A DNA stretch of 64,000 nucleotides from NCBI RefSeq assembly GCF_051401765.1, contig NW_027480432.1, positions 10,868,501 to 10,932,500 of the forward strand, written 5' to 3'. The position numbers and the translations under genes were made by a program. This DNA comes from Calliopsis andreniformis (Eukaryota > Arthropoda > Insecta > Hymenoptera > Andrenidae). This document shows positions 49,484 through 60,169 of this stretch, in pieces (the first letter of the stretch is position 1; the number at the start of each line of letters is the position of its first letter). The notes beneath the pieces are model-generated. The model was not told the origin of the DNA. It was given only the letters and a program-made list of their open reading frames with translations, and did not search any database.

Positions 49484-49556
49484 TAGAACAGATAGGTCAG
49501 CTTGGCGCCACCAGGCCGAGGCAAGCCGAGTGAAGGCCGGTCGGTTGCATGCTCTT
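49484..49556 (+). repeat. Paired intronic repeat with conserved hairpin, copy A
   Basis: TAGAACAGATAGGTCAGCTT and then GGCGCCACCAGGCCGAG open a 73-bp block repeated at 53,446-53,519 (about 80-85% identical). It includes the hairpin GCTTGG-CGCCA-CCAGGC, six pairs with one G.U. The block ends with TGAAGGCCGGTCGGTTGCAT. It lies immediately downstream of the candidate donor at 49,470. Confidence 0.75.
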
Positions 49557-52500
49557 ATTATTGCCTTACTATTCTTCGATATTCGACTACCAGTGTCAGT
49601 CGAACCGTGCATTGTCACTGTCAGCAAAATAAACCACAACTTGGATCACAGTTTAGTCTAATAACCATTGACCGAGCCGTTTGTCCCGCGAAATTGAATC
49701 CCTAATGCAGAATCACTCCAAGTAAGAGCCTTGTGACAAAGAAAGCAAAGCTCATTAGCTACTCGTTTTGCCATCACCTTTTATTGTTTAATGATTTGAG
49801 AAAGAACGTGGAATATTTCTTGAGTAAATTCCTGACATAGGAGTAGAATGTGAAGATTGTTTGAAGAGACTTGACGACGAAAAGATTACTCGATAAATGA
49901 GTGTTATATTAGCAAAATATGTGTCTGGATGAGTTAGGTGAAGGGATAGGGTGAGGCGCATACTTAAATTTGATGTGTCACAGTAAATTTTGGAGTAACA
50001 TGTTAGCTTTGTCCTTTAATAATCTTAGCATAAGGTACCTAGCTGATTGGTAAGCATTTGAATAGAGAACAGAATATCAAATATTCTTCTAAAGTTAATG
50101 AGACAAAACTGAACAATGAGTAGTTTTTACTTTGGGCTATTATGATGAGTGAATGATTAATGAAATTTAATGTTTTTTAAATTCTAGATTATGTATTTGC
50201 CTAAGAATGTAACGATCAGGAATTGCTTCTGAAAATCAAATTCAACAATTTGAGAATCCTCGTAGAGAGAAATTGTCATGCAGAACTATGCATTAATTGA
50301 TATATAATTTGGAAATATTCTGGAGAGCAAGATAGGAAACTCTCAGGTGAACAATACTACAGCTGCAGTACTACAGTTAATTAAGTTCAGATATAACTTG
50401 TCTCTTTTTCGCCATTCCTACATACAAATTTTAGTGCTTGTATAATATATATTTAAATACAGTTAATTAATTTAACTATTATGCAATTATTCTTCCTTTC
50501 CCTTTGTTTATGCACATATAGTGTACATGGATATTAACCTTTAGACCACCGAAATGGTCCATATTTGTAATAATAGCCTAAATATATATACAAGTTATAA
50601 CATTTACTCTTTATAAGGTTAAGTCTAATGACAGTTTTATAAAGTGGGATATATTTAGCGAATTTATACTGCTATGTACTATTTTTATACTTCAAAAACG
50701 ATTGGAGGCAGTAAATTAATTTTATAAAGGAAATCTGAGTTAGACAACAAGTAATTAATGTTAGACAGTAGACTAATACCATTAAATTATTTGTTAACAT
50801 TTACTTATGCTTACACATATCTGTTACTACGCCTTCTGCAATTATAAAAAAGACGAAATAAGAATCATAAATTACTTAAAATTTTAAACTTCTTCATACC
50901 TAGCCCAACGTAGGGTAGTTGCATCAACACAGGAAAATACAAATCCCAGCAATAATTTTATCAATGGCATCACAGAATGGCAGGAAGTAAATAGACAAAA
51001 AATGAAATTTTTGAAAAATTCAAGTACAGCGAAGCAGCAGAAGCAGATATTTTTGAAAAATCCTTGGCGATATGATAAGGAAAATGTGATTGATAGTATC
51101 GTCTGACCTTAACGCTAATCGCTGCTAACCAATCATTTTTGCAGCTAAACTATGTTGTGTCATACATCGTTATGAAACGCAGTGCTTTCAGAAACCGGTG
51201 CATTTGATTAACTAATCAGATAACGAGTGTTTGAAACGATACAGCAATCTGATCTTTGATCCGTATCGCTCTTCCGTTATTGTCGCACTTGAATAAATCG
51301 ATAACACAATTGTTCCCTCGAACATGTCCTGAAAAACAAGATATCGTTCTTTGTCGGCAAAAAACTATCACCGTTCTCGTAAAAGCTATGTGAATTTCTT
51401 AGAAACATTTATCAAGGATTAGTGAGGCTTACTGGCGATAATGAGTCGGTTTCCGTTTATCTTTTTATTATGATTAGCCTTGTGGTAATCAATTCACTTT
51501 TGAACTTTGCTCTCCAACTTTCTGGGTGTACCATAATCCTGAAAATTATTATGTGAAATAAACTGTGTAGTGTAGGATATGAATTTTAATGGATTGTATA
51601 TATCCATTGATTGCTAACTCTTTTTTGCTTTCTTTTTTGTTTAAGTTTAAATTAGATTAGTTACCAGATTTTTTAAAACTCATTTTGTTAGGTTATACAT
51701 TATAAACAATAGCGTCCCATAAAGACATAAATAATACTATTCTTTTGCTTCGAATATTGTCGCTCTAGTTTGAAGTACTATGTATTTTGTGTTTTCTAGC
51801 CATTTTAAATCGTACAGGATGCTTTTCCAAAGATATAGATACAATTTAACGCTGTCTCTACTATTAAATTAGTAAAAAACAAAATACTAATACATTTTCT
51901 GAAATCCTCCCAGTGATATAAGCATTGGATGAAGGTGAATTAATTTTGGAAACCTTATTTTAAAAATTTAATTTACATGTATAGCAGCACGCATAATGCA
52001 ATTTACGAATGTAACATTATATGTTACTATGTGATTGTATTTTTTTGTATAAAGAAAATGCATTACCAAGTAGTAAAAGAAATACTGAAAGTCTACAATG
52101 TATATCCTAATCAGACGTTAAAACTGTCCAAACAATGACACGTTTGGTCTCATTTATATGATAAATGATGCATCCCACAAATACAGTTGAAATCTTTTGA
52201 CTTTAATATTTTAATTGTATATTATCCCTTTGAAGTATCTATCGATAGGTGGTCGTAAAGAGTTGCCTGTCTATGAACAGTCCTATAGTCGGAGAGGGTA
52301 GCAAAGCTCAAGTTTCGAGGATTTTAAAAGGGAAAAAAGGCGAAAAAATTCATTATTCTTCACAGATATTCCATTTCTCTCAAAAAATCTGAACTTTGTA
52401 AGGGAGCGTCAGCTCCTATTCGGCCAACATGATCATTTGGATGATTACATGCCTATTAATAGGATTTTTGCTAGCGAATGCTGTTATTTTAGCGTCCACA

Positions 52501-53245
52501 GAAATCGGGCAGTTTTAGCTGACAGCATTAGATACCAATGCTTGCGTGCATGCTATTCGATATTACGTGCTTTATAGAATACAAAGTATCCAGGTTTGTT
52601 AATAAACTTTGTTAGGCACCTTAAAAGTATTATTTATTTTAAAAGAAACATAGATAATTAGAAACTAATAGCTAAACTAATATTCAGTGAGCAGGAAGTT
52701 TATATCGTTTTATATGTGAAATATAGTTTCAAAAAGTATTCACAAACCATTACCATTTCATGTTTTTGTAGTTTCAGTCACTAGCAATTATAAAGAATAA
52801 CTTTCTTAGAAAAACATTTGGGTTTACTTAAGGGTTCCAAAATTTTAACATTTCATGTGAATTATAAAATATTTCTGTAATATTTATAATTAAATTTCTT
52901 GTTTTGTTATTTTTATATTTATCTTGGCATTCGTAATTTTTGCATTAACATAAATGTTCAGAAAATTATTAAAGATTTTGAAATATTTCTAAATTCGTAC
53001 AGATGTTTGTAATCTTTTCTAAGAGTAACTAAATTAATTCTATATTCTGGCAATTCCCATTTGAGGTTAGAGGACAGAATATGATTTTAAAAGCTAATAA
53101 AGTATAAAGGTAAAAGAAAGAAATTGTATGTTCGATAGTATTGTTTCAACATTTTCCTATAAACTGTCAAATATTTCTTTTTCACTCAACATAATTTACT
53201 TCCCTTAAGTTCACATAATGTAACTACTTTATTCCGTGATCGCAG
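49557..53245. other. AT-rich stretch, probable intron
   Basis: No gene, RNA or clear transposon is supported. A slightly GC-richer block at 51,060-51,480 is rich in (T/A)GATA(A/G)-type words but not far above chance. A polypurine patch lies at 52,285-52,330. Confidence 0.4.
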
Positions 53246-53338
53246 TTGAAGAAGAGGACCAATCGGCCAAAGAAGAAGACGTTGTCGTGCAAAGCGTCCT
53301 AAGCCAAATTATGAGTTTTCGTCGAAATTTCTCGCTAG
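53246..53338 (+). CDS. Candidate internal coding exon, phase 1-1, acidic
   Basis: The segment is preceded by TTTATTCCGTGATCGCAG and followed by CTAG|GTTAAGT, so both splice sites fit consensus. It is 93 nt, exactly 31 codons. Entered in phase 1 it reads ..EEEDQSAKEEDVVVQSVLSQ and then IMSFRRNFSL. In phase 0 it meets a TAA and in phase 2 an immediate TGA, so only phase 1 is usable. Four candidate + strand first exons upstream (13,660; 16,889; 45,518; 49,250) end in phase 1. The composition is much less AT-rich than the flanks. If used as a last exon instead, it would stop just past the donor. No family recognised. Confidence 0.45.
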
Positions 53339-53445
53339 GTTAAGTTGATCTCTATTCAATAATTACATTATTAAAGAACGTACAAAATAAACGAGTAACG
53401 TTGCTCTCGAGGAAGTCTGGCAATCAGGCCAGGCAACCGCGCCGA

Positions 53446-53519
53446 TAGAACAGATAGGTCAGCTTGGCGCCACCAAGCCGAGTCACGGCGAATGAAGGCC
53501 GCTTGGTCGTATGCTTTTG
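53446..53519 (+). repeat. Paired intronic repeat with conserved hairpin, copy B
   Basis: Second copy of the 49,484 block, beginning TAGAACAGATAGGTCAGCTT. Its hairpin is GCTTGG-CGCCA-CCAAGC with all six pairs. The A-to-G difference between copies turns a U-A pair into U.G, so pairing is kept in both. It lies 107 bp downstream of the candidate exon's donor, in the same orientation as copy A. Confidence 0.75.
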
Positions 53520-54835
53520 CTGCTACCGCGCTATCCTTTGCCGCTCAATTCTAGTGGCCCTATGACTTAATGGTTTTGTAATCAGTAATAGTAACGACTG
53601 ACGCTTAAGCTTCATGCAACTGATCTAGGAATCTCGCAATTCTGGCAGGAGTCCACGGAACATTTGCAAGAATAAAAGTGTTCCACCCAGAAGCAGAGCT
53701 ATCGCGTAGACTAATTTCCGCAGGCATTATCTGGGAACGAAAAAGAATGCATGATAACAGTGTTTATTCAAAGAGAAATAAGTAGCTTGTAACTTTGTAG
53801 TCGATACTTTAGTAATTTTTCATTCTTTCTGGTTTTAAGTTTTACAGTTAATAAAATTTAATAAATTCACAATCTCATGAATGTGACTAAAGAAATGGAA
53901 CTTAAACACAAATTCTTTTCACTTTCAAAAAATAACATTATAATGTGTACTTTAGATGTTTTTATATTTTCACAAATTAGATTAAATTAAAACAGATTAA
54001 ACATTTGTAGTCTAGTTAATGAGTATCGCATTATTATATTTTTCATGAAAATCGAGTACAGAGGTCGAAAGCAGTACTTTTAAAGAACAAGATACAGGTA
54101 CAATGTTTAGTCCTCGTATATCATTGAATATTGTTTATTGATATAGTCGTATCGTTAACAGCTATTGTCGAAGTCGCAGTCACCCTATTCCTCTTCATTA
54201 AAGTGAACATGTTCGTGCGCTTGTAGCACATCATCACTACTGCGGCTGTGTACAAAACATGTATGTCCCATAGAACTTGGCAAACAGCATGTACCATTAA
54301 TTGCAACTAATGCACATCCCCGCTATGAACAACGATTAGCGATCTGTTACAGCGGCTTTGTTTCATATATTCTCGTTTTTATGTCTAGACATCACTCGTT
54401 TCATACAATACATACCTATATAATGTGAAACTTAATATGAAGCTAAATAATTTTACCTCACGTACAATCGTTGCTCAGCTCTAATTCTTGGGATATGCAA
54501 AAAAGGACTTTTAATACCACATATTCTATTTTTTTTAGAGTTTAAGCTTCAGCTCTGCTTAGTTTCGGATTAGACTTGAATTTGATTTTGGTTTAGCTTT
54601 GATTTATGTTCCAGTGATGAAAGCCCGAGAGGGTTCAATACCTTGAATAATCTCGTAAAATGACTGCATGTAGTGTGAAAAATCTCGAAAGATAAATAGC
54701 TTGCGATTGAGGTTACTTTTCTTTTTATAATTATGTATTATGTAATTTCCTCTTGAAGTAAATGGGTACGTAATATAGAACATGTTTCTGTAAGAGGCAG
54801 TGGTTCCTTTTTCGAGATTGGCGACTGATGGTTAG
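53520..54835. other. Non-coding stretch
   Basis: A GC-richer tail runs to about 53,750, then AT-rich sequence. The 61-codon - strand frame at 54,121-54,306 has no motif. Nothing supported. Confidence 0.45.
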
Positions 54836-55500
54836 TTGTCTCTAAACTGTCACAAGTGTCAGATGTACCATGGACAGCATGACGTTTTCCTCAACACCTT
54901 GGGTTTTTGCTTAGTTCGCAATACCATGTACATAAGACGAGTCAGACTTGTCATAAAAACCCAATGGATTAATATAGCGTACTGTCTTGTGCAAACACAC
55001 GTACAGCCTAGTCGACTTCATTACATAAATAAAAAAGGGAAAAATTCTCTTCTTTCTTCTCCGATTAATGAATTTTACACAGATATGGGTAAAAAGGAAA
55101 CAGACACAGTGAGTGCAAAGAATTAAGAAGAAATTCTATCCTCCTTCACATGAGCGAAGAATATAGCATTCAAAAGTGCAATAACGAATTATTAAAGTAA
55201 TAAAATTCGAATAAAAGAAGATTGAATTCGCGTCCTAACTTAACCATCGCCTAGACAAAGCCAGATCAAAAATGTCTCGACACGGCATGCTACGTGCGTT
55301 GTTGCCAAATCTCTACTCTAAAATGTCCAATATGACTTCAAAAAAGGGAAATCCTCAACTAAACTGTGTATGAAAATCTTTCGATAGTAAATAAAAAACA
55401 AACGATAGCAAATCTAGTAAAACAATTGGATGAGGAAGATCAAGGAATGAGATTCCTGTTGAATAGAAAGATGACAACAGCACAGAATAAGCTGAACTAG
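54836..55500 (+). pseudogene. Possible decayed zinc-knuckle (LINE gag-like) relic
   Basis: A 96-codon frame (54,836-55,126) begins after TTG with LNCHKCQMYHGQHDVF and later has GFCLVR and AYCLVQTHVQ. Jockey-type ORF1 proteins carry three CCHC knuckles in the order C..C..+GH....C, C.+C...H, C..C...H. The order and spacing here are reminiscent of that but clearly degraded. Downstream to 55,500 the frames are broken by many stops. Weak evidence; chance is possible. Confidence 0.2.
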
Positions 55501-56392
55501 CTTCTCAAATCTCAGTACTCAATTCGAAATGTACTATGTTTATTACAGAATAAATATGGAATATGAAATAAATACGAAAATATGCTTCGGCTGAAATATT
55601 GCTTCTGCGTTAGGCGTTTGTTAAGAAGGTATCTGTGTAATACATTCTAGAGATAATGAAGAGCCACGTTGTTGTTACACGCTCAGCAGATATTGCTCAT
55701 CCATTAGATATTCAGTACGAGTAGGTCGTGTGCTAAAACATTTGACACAATTTTGTACGTTTTGCATCTTGTCTACTAGACAGTGACCGATATTGCTCAC
55801 GCATTGACACTGGTAATAATCGAATATGTTCGATCTCTATTATACAGTTTCTTAGTGGAACTTCTGTCGATAGAATAATGCTATTTTTCTTAATTTCGAA
55901 TATGGTAAAAATGTCTTATTCGGTTATTCACCTATCCTAGTTATCTCTGTACTGTCTAAAAACGATTTTGATGGCAACTAGTAACTCCTTTCTGAAATTT
56001 ACTTCTATTTCTTTAAAGGAGAAAGCTTTCCAGGAAACCTTTATCTTGTGTTTATTTGATTAGATGCTCATGAGCGTTATATGTTAAATTAATTATAGTC
56101 ATATGTACGTGACAACAATTGTACATACATTTTCATTTTGCATGCAAAATAATGCTAAAGTTAATATTCGTATTCCGTATTGTCTATTGAAGCGCACATG
56201 TTTATAGTTTAATTTATGCACATTAGGCAGCAAGTAGATAATATTAGATAAGAATTAGATAAGTTCCCATGCATATTCTCGAATTTTGAGATGTAAAAGA
56301 ACGTGTGTGTATGTGCAGCCTTAAACAGATTCAATCTGAACGTTAAGAAATATGCGTTGACTAGCTAGAGGCAACTGATATATGTACTTTTA

Positions 56393-56505
56393 GGCCTGAT
56401 GCACAGGAGCGATATTTTCATATGTCTGCATTCGTTGTTTGTAATTAAAAAAACAAAGAAAAACATACGATCGTGTATCAAAATATCGCTTGTGTGCATT
56501 GGCCC
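56393..56505. mobile_element. PIF/Harbinger-like MITE (113 bp)
   Basis: TTA flanks both ends (56,390-56,392 and 56,506-56,508). The left end GGCCTGATGCACAGGAGCGA then TATTTT and the reverse complement of the right end GGGCCAATGCACACAAGCGA then TATTTT are inverted repeats of about 27 bp. A 3-bp TTA/TAA duplication with GGGCC-type ends is typical of PIF/Harbinger. The element lies inside a 108-codon - strand open frame, which is therefore not called. Confidence 0.75.
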
Positions 56506-56971
56506 TTAGTGAAACTTCTAAACTGCACCGATCTGATTTCGGTTGCAGCCACCACTTTTCCAAAGGATAAAAGGAAGTGGATGTTTCTTTTGAGTTTGAA
56601 ATACGAGAAATAGCAAACTCGAAGAAGCAGTTCGACTTCCAAGTTTTAGACCATTCCAAAGCAGACGAGTTCCGGACGACAGCGACTGAATTCATAAAGA
56701 ACAGAATTGGTATCAAAGAAGCTTATCCATGTTAAACTCAAGTGCTTCCACTTTGTTAGGAATTTGTGACCTTGTCCGCGGGTACAATTAAACTATAGGT
56801 ACAATTTAACTACTGATTATACCTTAGATATAGTTAAAGTATAATTTAGCCAGCGATTTGAATTTAGACAAGATTGTAGATACTTACTGACATAACTTAT
56901 AAAAAAACGTACTTTTTCACGTCGAAATGATATAAGACGTTTTACTCGTGTTCATTCGTGACAATTATATG

Positions 56972-57897
56972 TATACAGAGTGTCCATCCATAAATGTGCA
57001 AACAAATATTTCGTAGATAGTTGAAGTTACAAAAAAACTCAATAAAACAAATGGCTTTAAGTCAGCTACAAGATGTATGAAAATAATTTTTTTTACTCTT
57101 AATCTTTCTAAGGTATGAAGGTCAACTTAAATTTTCCAAATGGATATATATATAATTTTTTTTTTGCATACATAGTAGAGGTCATCTGCAACCAAAATGG
57201 TGTCTTGTTAAAAATTGCTCCTATGCATCGTTTAGGTTTAGAAGATAATCGACATCTTAAATAGTGAAGTAATTGGTACTGTATTCTCGAATTAAGTTTG
57301 AAACGTTAATGAGCTTAAGAAAGTAATCAAACAATATCTTATTGTTCACATTAAAGACAATCTGTATACAACTGCACCCGAAAATGAAGAAGATTTACGA
57401 CATAAGATTACTAGAGCTGTTGAAGGCATTACAAGTGAAATGTTATAGGAACCAATGAGAAATATTATAAAACGTATTGAATGCTGCATTGACCACATTG
57501 GTCAAAATTTCGAACAATGTATGCAATAATAAAATGTGTATAACTAGGTATTCTTTAACGTTTCAAACTTAATTCGAGGATACAATACCAACTATTACTC
57601 TATTATTTAAAATTCTGATTATCTTTAAAAACATGCATAGTAGTAACTTTTAACAAGGCATTATTTTGATTGCAAATGACCTCTACTAACTGCGTATGCA
57701 AAAAAATTATACATATTCATTTGAAAAATCTAAGTTAACCTTTATAACTCGGAAAAGTCACGAATAAAAAAAAAAATAATTTCCATAGATCTAGTAACTG
57801 ATTTAAGGTTACGTAAATTTCTCTAATTGAACTTTTTTGTAATTTCAATCATTTACAAGATATTTGCTCGGGTATTTATGGGCAGATACCCTGTATA
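56972..57897 (+). mobile_element. IS630-Tc1-mariner-type element with long inverted arms (926 bp)
   Basis: Starts TATACAGAGTGTCC and ends GATACCCTGTATA. The left arm (56,972-57,311) and right arm (57,559-57,897) are inverted copies. Landmarks are ATTTATGG, AAATGGATAT/ATTCATTT, GAGGTCAT(C/T)TGCAA, ATGCAT and CTCGAATTAAGTTTGAAACG then TTAA. The 247-bp unique centre holds the 3' end of a transposase gene. TA edges and the transposase tail both point to IS630-Tc1-mariner. It is an internally deleted, non-autonomous copy. Confidence 0.85.
57311..57529 (+). pseudogene. Tc1/mariner-type transposase C-terminal fragment
   Basis: The frame reads ELKKVIKQYLIVHIKDNLYT, TAPENEEDLRHKITRAVEGI, then TSEML with an in-frame TAG at 57,446, and EPMRNIIKRIECCIDHIGQN F before TAA at 57,527. 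The pattern +Y...P....+L...I......I....+......R...CI...G..F is the usual C-terminus of IS630-Tc1-mariner transposases. The catalytic DDE/D part is missing. One nonsense mutation interrupts what remains. Confidence 0.75.
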
Positions 57898-58503
57898 AAT
57901 AGTCTATATTTATCGAAAACAGATCTAGTTTTTGATTGACTAAGGCAGCTAAAGCACTTTTTTTTAAGTTATTAGATTAACATTTGAATTTTGTTGAAGA
58001 TCAAATGTTAATCGGAATTTAATTGAAAGCGAATATGAAAATATAATTTATTAACTTATAGTATAAGGTAATTATGCAATTTAATAACTTTCACCAATTT
58101 TGAATATTTGACTTCGGTTTTTTTAAAATGTTTATTTAAATATGTTCGAATGTATAAAAGTACTTCCATTATTAAAAAAATTATTGATCCTGAAATAGCC
58201 GATTGTTGTTATAAAAAATGGGTTGCCACGGCTTTATACCAAGTATGGGTAATCTTTTCTAGTTTGAAGTCCAAATTATCATTCTGTCTCCAAGTCAAAG
58301 GCCAGACCAAATTATTAAATAAAACAACCTAATATTAAATCAGTTAAAACAAGTTGCTACTTCATGTTTTCTAGCCTCATGGATCAGACATACTTCACTG
58401 AAATAGATTAGGGCCGAATCAAAAGCAACGAAGGGCTGGGGGTTGCCTATATGTACTTTACACCTTAGTGTTTTGCAAAATGTTTGGCGTCTTCGTCTCA
58501 TGA
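57898..58503. other. AT-rich non-coding stretch
   Basis: Nothing supported. The 74-codon + frame at 58,108-58,332 is unremarkable in composition. Confidence 0.45.
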
Positions 58504-58710
58504 ATAGCATCGAAGATCACACGAGGTCTATCAGTTGTGACGTTAACCGCTGGCGTTACAGTTAAAGATATCGTGAGAGTCATAGGAGCACAGCTGTGTA
58601 ACGCTCATGATGTTGCACGCGAAGTTAAGACGAGTATTACACCTTTTCATCAAATTGAACGAAAAGTGTTCTTCGCCACGAATAATTATTTCCCACATTA
58701 CCACTAACTG
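58504..58710 (+). other. Stop-to-stop open frame, protein-like, no start
   Basis: About 68 codons lie between stops, with no ATG, reading ..SVVTLTAGVTVKDIVRVIGA, then QLCNAHDVAREV. The composition is protein-like and GC is higher than in the flanks. An acceptor-like CTATCAG precedes the TTGTGACG part. It could be a transposase helix-turn-helix relic, an exon or chance. It shares reading frame with the open segment at 58,912 although stops separate them. Confidence 0.2.
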
Positions 58711-58911
58711 TAAGAACTATGAAAAGGATGCGTTTATACATTTGTTATGTGCTATCTGGGTTTCTCATTTTATTTAGCGTTTCTATTGCATACTCTTTAT
58801 AGTTCGTTTCTAGCAAAATGTTTGTATTACAAATGTTATCAATACATTCATTTAGTACTCGTAGTTTCTATTTTGTTACTTTACTCGATGTGTCGTGAAG
58901 GTATGAATTAA

Positions 58912-59112
58912 AAAACCGCGGATATTATTACCGTGGGCCTTCAGATACAAGATTTCTTGGGTTCAAATAGCTGCTCGCCAGATGTATCCCCTAACCCGAA
59001 TCAAGATGAGCCGGGAACTGTACAAGTTTCACCCAAAAAAGGGTTCAATGAAGTTGAGATGGTACTTTTTCCATTCCTGGGAGACCTGAACTTCCCAGTG
59101 CATTGGAATTAA
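58912..59112 (+). other. Stop-to-stop open frame, Pro/Asp/Asn-rich, no start
   Basis: 66 codons run between stops with no initiating ATG near the beginning. The segment contains DIITVGLQIQDFLGSNS, CSPDVSPNPNQDEPGTV and VEMVLFPFLGDLNF. It is compositionally unlike the surrounding AT-rich DNA and may be a relic or an exon. Clean splice sites were not found. No family recognised. Confidence 0.2.
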
Positions 59113-59885
59113 CAGTTGAAGGTCCATAAATTCAGTACGTACACATTGAAACGTAAAAAGAATCAGCCACACAAATATTTCTGGTATAATTAAATATTTA
59201 AATACAGTTATTATTGTTAAAGTTTATATAAAATTGAATCGCTGAGTTGAAGGACACTACAAGTCCAACATTATTCACTTCCAAATAATCTCAAAACTGA
59301 ATCTGGACCCCAGAGTTTAAGTATATTAAGTTACATAGTGCAGACCTAATTAAACATTCTGGCTTTGGAGTCCAGATACGTAAAATGCACAGAAGTCCAC
59401 GTTAAGACTAAATACCTCAAAATGTGGTTTTTAGCCTTGTACTGTTCTTCAACCCGCCGATTCAATTATTTCCTAACCACCTCGCGCAAGTTAAGTCGAT
59501 GTGCGAGGAGTCACGCGAACAGCCCTCGAGCAAGAGAACTACGCGGACAGAACAGTACTATTGCTAAAGTATTAACGGAGTGAGGTTCTTCGCACGCATT
59601 TACTGCTAACTGTCTGACAGTGAGGCCTTCTACACGCCAGACTAAAAAGCTATCATTGGCATAACAGTTATTCTCTATTCACAGGCAAAACCTCTGACTG
59701 TTTTTCTATTACCCATAGAATAAAGGATTTTTGTCCATAAATATGAGATATATGAAGCAGCGTGAGCACTGAAGTATTCGCTACCTTTAGGACTACAAAA
59801 CTGCGAACGCATTAACCAGAAGAATTCAACAGTCACGTATAGTCGACGCCGAGATATAGCGGTTTCAGTAAAACAGTAGGTTGTT
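59113..59885. other. Mixed-composition stretch
   Basis: A GC-richer patch at 59,445-59,640 has only a 22-codon ATG frame (59,492) and a 72-codon frame starting at TTG. Nothing firm is supported. Confidence 0.4.
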
Positions 59886-60047
59886 CAGGGTTGTCGAAGG
59901 AATTCCCTTTTTTCTATATGGGAAGAGTAGGAGAAGGTAATATGATGGGTTGGCGAGTACTCTTCCGCTCCTTTTGCCCCACCGTGCTACCTTTTCCCAC
60001 TCCTTCCAAATGGGAAAAAGAGAATTCCTCCGGCAACCCTGAGGGTA
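59886..60047. repeat. 160-bp imperfect hairpin (inverted repeat)
   Basis: CAGGGTTGTCGAAGGAATTC then CCTTTTTT at the left matches the reverse complement of the right side, CAGGGTTGCCGGAGGAATTC then TCTTTTTC. Pairing continues through GGGAAGAGTAGGAGAAGGTA against GGAAGGAGTGGGAAAAGGTA. Arms are about 65 bp at roughly 75% identity with a loop of about 35 nt. It overlaps the - strand peptide exon candidate, so either the exon's 3' part arose by inverted duplication or the frame is fortuitous. Confidence 0.7.
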
Positions 60048-60169
60048 TTTGTCCTTCACACTTCTGGCAATCAGCATTGCAGAGATCAATTGGAAACTCA
60101 GGAACGAAACAACATGTTTCCCCTGCTTCCTGTTCATTTGGAGCCCCAAAGGTGGCAAAAAGAGCAACG
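59914..60169 (-). CDS. Candidate exon of a small secreted Cys-rich peptide
   Basis: On the - strand a frame opens just after a TGA (60,193-60,195) and runs 92 codons to TAG at 59,914. A good acceptor lies inside it: branch-like CTACTAAT and CTTCTACTAATTAG|C, placing the exon start at 60,169. The exon begins VALFATFGAPNEQEAGE, like the second half of a signal peptide and cleavage region. A compact Cys cluster follows, CCFVPEFPIDLCNADCQKC (spacing CC-x11-C-x3-C-x2-C), then a polar Lys/Ser/Pro-rich tail. The first signal-peptide exon, with the start codon, was not found. The tail overlaps the hairpin at 59,886-60,047. A 100-codon frame in another register overlaps. The peptide family is unknown. 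Confidence 0.3.

Noticed and set aside
51060..51480. GATA-motif enhancer
   Set aside because: About four WGATAR words in 250 bp is only modestly above expectation at this base composition.
56390..56716. 108-codon - strand open frame
   Set aside because: Its 3' third is the Harbinger-like MITE at 56,393-56,505 and it lacks a protein motif.
58950..58990. tRNA-like B-box (GGGTTCAAAT)
   Set aside because: No matching A-box or acceptor stem at the right distance; no tRNA could be folded.
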